From Dipylidium caninum (Eukaryota > Platyhelminthes > Cestoda > Cyclophyllidea > Dipylidiidae), in contig QEYB01001046.1 in NCBI GenBank assembly GCA_017562135.1, positions 4,898,001-4,962,000 of the forward strand: 64,000 nucleotides of DNA. The letters run 5' to 3'. Made by a program: the position numbers and the translations under genes. The notes beneath the pieces were generated by a model, which worked only from the letters and a program-made list of their open reading frames with translations, was not told where the DNA came from and made no database searches. This document shows, one piece after another, positions 59,801-64,000 of the stretch; the first letter of the stretch is position 1, and each line of letters begins with the position of its first letter.

Positions 59801-60408
59801 ACTTATGGGTATGCATTCACCTTCAGGTTCACCTCGCCTTAGATTTATTTGTGTAACTAAATTCTGAATCTGCTCCTATAATGGTCATTAAGGCACAATA
59901 AACCTGTAACCTCCTTTTCGCGTAAGTGGGCGTCGCTATCTTCCTGATTCTGAATGAGTTGGAGTTCGAGCGATTCAATTCTTGAGTTTAGTTCAGCGAT
60001 CTCACCTCGATAATTTTGAATCTAAAATGGGGAAGAGTCATGTGAAAACTCACCTCCGATTTATATTCGTCGACTATATGCTCCAACTCCGAGATTCTTG
60101 AGTGAGAGGCTCTTAAGCCAATAATAGGATCTGTAAAGTGTGGGCAGAAGCTCAATAAAACGGATGGGAGACGCGGTGCATTGATGCAATCAGCAAAAGT
60201 TGGCCCTCGTAAGGTACTATGTTCTTGAGAAAAATAACATTTCTCAAAATAAACGAAGAAACTTATTCTTTATACGTCATAAACGTGTTTTTGAAAACCA
60301 CACAAATTCACCTTCGACTTCTGATGCACGTTCACTAAAGATTTCTTTAGCTGCCGTTGAAACTAGTCTGACTGCCGAAGACGCTCTCAAACCCTCCAAC
60401 CAAGACAT
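53824..60408 (-). CDS. TRIP11: Golgin GMAP-210 / TRIP11 homologue with GRAB domain
   Basis: Coiled-coil tether of the cis-Golgi that catches small vesicles and binds ARF1-GTP through a C-terminal GRAB domain. Sixteen exons in phase: 60408-60312, 60130-60054, 60021-59911, 59875-59821, 59749-59673, 59552-59508, 59231-59079, 58577-58527, 58434-56668, 56398-56327, 55953-55699, 55196-54998, 54805-54724, 54636-54522, 54233-54144 and 54036-53824 (3459 nt, 1152 residues; human 1979). The N-terminus MSWLEGLRASSAVRLV recalls the membrane-curvature-sensing start MSSWLGGL of the human protein. Long coiled coil follows (RISELEHIVDEYKSE, CREEKCQEIAALQEANAA). The GRAB exon reads SVMKSLLISCMKLPPSKRPE and FRSLGSVLDFTSQDYEL. 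The next motif, SFVELFANFLEKES, matches human SFSELFVKFLETES. The intron after the 1767-nt exon is probably GC-AG. Confidence 0.9.
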
Positions 60409-62757
60409 CAAGCAGTAATGACTATCTGGGTTACTATCACAATAGCCTTCTGGCGAATCTCCTATTAGAAAATCGTTTGCTTGATTTAAGAACCCCGAAA
60501 AGTAGAGTGCAAATGTCTTTGTAAAATTGTTTTTGTCACTCACATGTAAACGCAGCGTTTATCATAACAGGCCTCTACCACAGAATTATTTGGTCACAAA
60601 TGGTCTTAGAGTTACTGGGGTAAATTCAAGCAGGTGTTTCACTATCCCCACAATTTTTTTACCATTCTTGTTACTTGTTTACTAGGTGTGGATTGTTCTA
60701 ACAAGAAGGAAAATACTGCAGAGTCGGCCTGTGAGTTTTTTATTTCCACAGACCTTCTTGAAATTGTGGCGTTCAACATTTTTTAGTACGTGAAAAATTT
60801 CATACCAACGCCCTTGGGTCTGCAAGAACATAGGTTTTACCTGGGGATAACAATGCTAATGAGGGGGGAACGCACAAAATTTCGGTAATTGGATAGGTAA
60901 TTGTATGCAGATAAGCCTTGGGGCGGGTCGTAAAAAACTGGCCTAAAAAATCAATGAACTTTTTACTCAACTGCGTAAGGAGAACTAAGCCATACCGCAC
61001 TCTAATTATAGTTCCGGCTTTCTTAATGTCATGACAAACTGTTTAGCCTTCAAAAATACGACGCTCTTATCGGAAAAGGCTCTATTAGCTAATATTCATG
61101 TGCCTCCCATGCATATGTGAGTTAGAATCAGATTAGATCCATTGTGACTTGAAGGACAAGAATTCAGGCTTTCTCCAGCAGCACGATTGTATTAAGGTCG
61201 AATCACGCCAACTTAAAATAAACCCTTATAGCAATATTTAACTAAGTGGTTATCGCTGGAAAGTACTATAAGTCCTCCATATACCAAAACAATAACAATG
61301 TTTATTAACTTGAGATTTCTTCGGTACTCATTATTGTTACCTGATAATAAATACGACATTGTTTTATCGTGCCTCTATCATTTGATGATTGTATAAATAT
61401 TTGGAGGAATACGCAGTAGTACTTTCCTCCTAACAATCTAAATCTCTACCAGCTACAGTGGAAAGAACGGCAGAGAGTGCATCGTCCATATGAGAATAAG
61501 TCTCGATATTTCTCCACGAATTCAAATGGTGGTTTTCTTAAGAAAGCTTATTTAATGTATGGGGTGTATGATATTTTGGGAATAGGGTATGAAGAAAAAA
61601 TGTTCCCCAAAGAGATATCCGAAGTCAATAAATAATTTATGAAGAATGTAATTGTCATTATTTTGGTTCTTTGTAGTAGAAAAACTATTACAAGGCAGGG
61701 CATTATACCACAAAAGTTAGACTGGTGGCACACTAAATGTGAAATAATTAAAAATTATTGGAGCAGCGACTGAATTCAACAAGCTTGAAAACTTTTCTCT
61801 AATCATTCTTCTATAGGCATTAAATTTCACCGATAATTAACATTTGTGCGAGTTTACGTAATAATGCTTTGACAGTTTCACCAACGGGAGTACGTCATCT
61901 AAATTTGAACGTAATGCCGATGTGCGCAAGCCTATTTTTATACCAAGACTGAAAAAAAAACATTAATTCTGATGTCACTTAAAAGGTTTTCAATGTTTTC
62001 GTGAAGAAGTGATCTAAAGTTTTAACTAAAGTTTTGTGCGTTTAATAAACTGGTGAGAATTCACGGCGAGCAAATAATATTTGGAGTGTATTTGTTAACT
62101 ATCAGTCGGACATATTAAGAGCCAGTATATAATGAAAGTTGACTAAAGAAGTAATTTGCAAAGTCCCAACCGAATAATTGATTGGTGTCATAAAGTTAGA
62201 CTATGCACAAAGCCATTGTCTTCTGTCTTTATCGGGCTGGTGTTTTTCACGAAAAGCGCCATGAGCCACTACAGCGCCGGTTAATTTGCCATTAACTCAC
62301 TTGTATATAATTGGGGTATTTGAAATATAGGACTACCCATTCCCGTGCCTCTTCTATAAACATGCCGAATATAAATGATTGTCAGAGTAACTTGAAAGCT
62401 GTTTTGATACAATGCACATATCAAATAGATAACCAGGAACGCCAAAAAACGAATTATTTATTTAAAATTGCCAAAATTTTACATGTACCCTACAATTTTG
62501 GGGCCAATGCCGCGAAATATGTTAGGAATGTGTTGTTCCCCAACCTCATTTGTTTATATGCTTTCATGCCCGTCCAGCTTCATTTGACTCGCAACGCCAT
62601 ATTTCATTTTGTGCCTGTGCTTTCTATTTTCGGGTACGTGCACTTTTTCAGTAGCGGTGTGAATTCCCGCATTTTTGCGCACTTTTTTGCTACATATGCA
62701 CGTATTTCGGTCTTAGAATTATATGACGGTGTTATAAGACTTGAAGATTTGCATACA
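60409..62757. other. Divergent TRIP11/CBP upstream region
   Basis: 2.3 kb of AT-rich DNA between two divergent genes. No exon is supported. The CBP frame is open back to 62311 and has an ATG at 62362, but the encoded stretch is hydrophobic and unlike CBP. A possible acceptor (tttcggtcttag, ending at 62715) suggests upstream exons or a spliced leader site. Confidence 0.4.
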
Positions 62758-64000
62758 ATGCAGCCATCCTGCCCTCAAATGCGAGATTACCAAAATAACG
62801 GCGCTTCTTTTGTCGACGAAACACTCACCGTTGCCAGGAAATATATATTCGTTCTCCGGCATTCCGCGGAATGCCGTGAAAAGGAGCTCACAGGGGTCCA
62901 GAATCCTTGTCCATTCGCTGTTTGCGCACAAATGCGTCAACTTCTTGACCACATATGTTCCTGCGACCGCGGTAGCGATTGCACTTTCCGATATTGTGCT
63001 ACTTGTAAACAATTAAAAAATCACTCGGATCATTGTGACGATTCCCGTTGTTCAGTCTGTCCGTCTCGCTTGCCATCTGATGGCTCTGGTACAGCCAGAT
63101 ATTCACTTATTGATTGCAGTAGCATCATACCCCATAGTCACTCTTTGGCAGTGAATGGAGAACATATTCAAATTTCTCACGCAACTTCGACTGCAGCTAA
63201 AAATGAGACTCGTCCAGTGGCTCATCCAACCATTCCAGTTACAAATGGCTTCGATTGGCGTTCGGAGTACGATGCGGCAAGACGTGATGAAATAATTAGG
63301 AGTCATGCTGGACAGGTGTTTCCACCACCTACCTACAATGATTGTCGTTCAGAAGCAGTGTTTACGTTATTTAAGGATCAAGAAATGAAAATATTTAAAG
63401 ATTGCACCACTGAACAAGACTATCTCTCGAGTCTGCAAAGATTTGTTGTTCGACTCCAGAATGAGCTGAAGCATAAATCACGCACTAATATAAATTCTCT
63501 TGTGAATGGGAATTCATCTTCTCCAAATGGGAGAGATGACTTTTTGGAACAAAGAGACTCGAAGTCTCAATTATCACTTTCATGTGGCACTGGTACCGTT
63601 TTGGATTCTACCACTAACGGGATATCTCAAGAATGTAATGAATCCATTAGTGCTTTATGCAAGCATCCTAAACCTGAGCCACTTAATTCTTGCGCCAATA
63701 GTTTGATTGTGAAGAAAGACGAACCCTCTTCCACCCCGATCAAGTCAGAATCGGTCCAATCATCCTCTACTAAGACGGAAACTAGTCGCCGGTGTACATG
63801 GACCAAAGAACAATTGAAAGACGCTTTTATTCCCCTTGTGATAAGCATATCAAATCAAGAGCCTCATTCTAATCATTTCCGCACTCCCGTTCCTTTCGAG
63901 GAGTTAAAGCTCCCTGATTATCCATCTATTGTTCCTTTCCCGATGGATCTTTCCACTATTGAGAAGAAATTGGAACAGGGTGAATATTTAGATCCGTGGG
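62758..64000 (+). CDS. CREBBP/EP300: CBP/p300 acetyltransferase homologue, 5' part
   Basis: Transcriptional co-activator and histone acetyltransferase, cut by the window end. Frame is open for at least 414 codons with no intron. TAZ1 (residues about 26-101) has all three HCCC zinc sites: RHSAEC with NPCPFAVC; DHICSC with SDCTFRYC; NHSDHCDDSRCSVC. A diverged KIX domain follows (about 163-240: FDWRSEYDAARRDEI, GQVFPPP, DYLSSLQRFVVRLQNEL). A Ser-rich linker with a sumoylation-like site (PIKSES) leads to the bromodomain at about 346 (WTKEQLKDAFIPL, LPDYPSIVPFPMDLSTIEKK, GEYLDPW, matching human IPDYFDIVKNPMDLSTIKRK). The catalytic HAT region lies beyond the edge. The start at MQPSCPQMRDY is the last ATG upstream of TAZ1 consistent with a CBP-like sequence; the true start may be elsewhere. 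The protein is far more compact than human CBP, where the same domains span about 750 residues. Confidence 0.88.
   Translation, partial: MQPSCPQMRDYQNNGASFVDETLTVARKYIFVLRHSAECREKELTGVQNPCPFAVCAQMRQLLDHICSCDRGSDCTFRYCATCKQLKNHSDHCDDSRCSVCPSRLPSDGSGTARYSLIDCSSIIPHSHSLAVNGEHIQISHATSTAAKNETRPVAHPTIPVTNGFDWRSEYDAARRDEIIRSHAGQVFPPPTYNDCRSEAVFTLFKDQEMKIFKDCTTEQDYLSSLQRFVVRLQNELKHKSRTNINSLVNGNSSSPNGRDDFLEQRDSKSQLSLSCGTGTVLDSTTNGISQECNESISALCKHPKPEPLNSCANSLIVKKDEPSSTPIKSESVQSSSTKTETSRRCTWTKEQLKDAFIPLVISISNQEPHSNHFRTPVPFEELKLPDYPSIVPFPMDLSTIEKKLEQGEYLDPW

Noticed and set aside
62362..62757. N-terminal extension of CBP from the ATG at 62362
   Set aside because: The frame is open but encodes a hydrophobic stretch (LICLYAFMPVQLHL) unlike any CBP N-terminus; more likely 5' UTR or intron.

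Overview
The window is nuclear DNA of an animal. It is most likely a parasitic flatworm, probably a tapeworm (inference). Gene families are metazoan, there are about 14 genes in 64 kb, and many introns are only 31-35 nt long (RPL31, MND1, OPA3, first OSBP intron), which fits cestode genomes. Gene models were assembled by reading both strands, joining exons at GT-AG (rarely GC-AG) borders and checking that the phases add up.

Left arm (1-29 kb, AT-rich): part of MIC60/mitofilin (-), an F-box/leucine-rich-repeat-like gene (-), RPL31 (-) head to head with MND1 (+), an oxysterol-binding protein with PH, FFAT and ORD parts (-), the ER lectin ERLEC1 (-), and RuvB-like 1/pontin (-). The RuvB-like 1 model is complete except for one extra base that breaks its frame.

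Centre (about 29.3-46.4 kb, clearly more GC-rich): the most unusual part. Two Notch-ligand-like (DSL) genes lie tail to tail, at 33.1-39.3 kb (+) and 41.6-46.2 kb (-). Both encode a signal peptide, an MNNL/C2-like region, a DSL region, EGF repeats and a transmembrane segment. Intron phases match throughout, and two exons have identical lengths (106/106 and 86/86 nt). The + copy keeps a six-cysteine DSL module and five EGF repeats. The - copy has lost two DSL cysteines and the first two EGF repeats.

Right arm (46-64 kb, AT-rich again): DLST (-), OPA3 (+), MED4 (-), the golgin GMAP-210/TRIP11 with its GRAB domain (-), and the start of a compact CBP/p300 homologue (+) with TAZ1, KIX and the beginning of a bromodomain, cut by the window end.

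Most genes are unrelated housekeeping functions (mitochondrion, ER and Golgi, transcription, ribosome, meiosis). Only the DSL pair looks like a local functional unit, probably from an inverted duplication followed by divergence.
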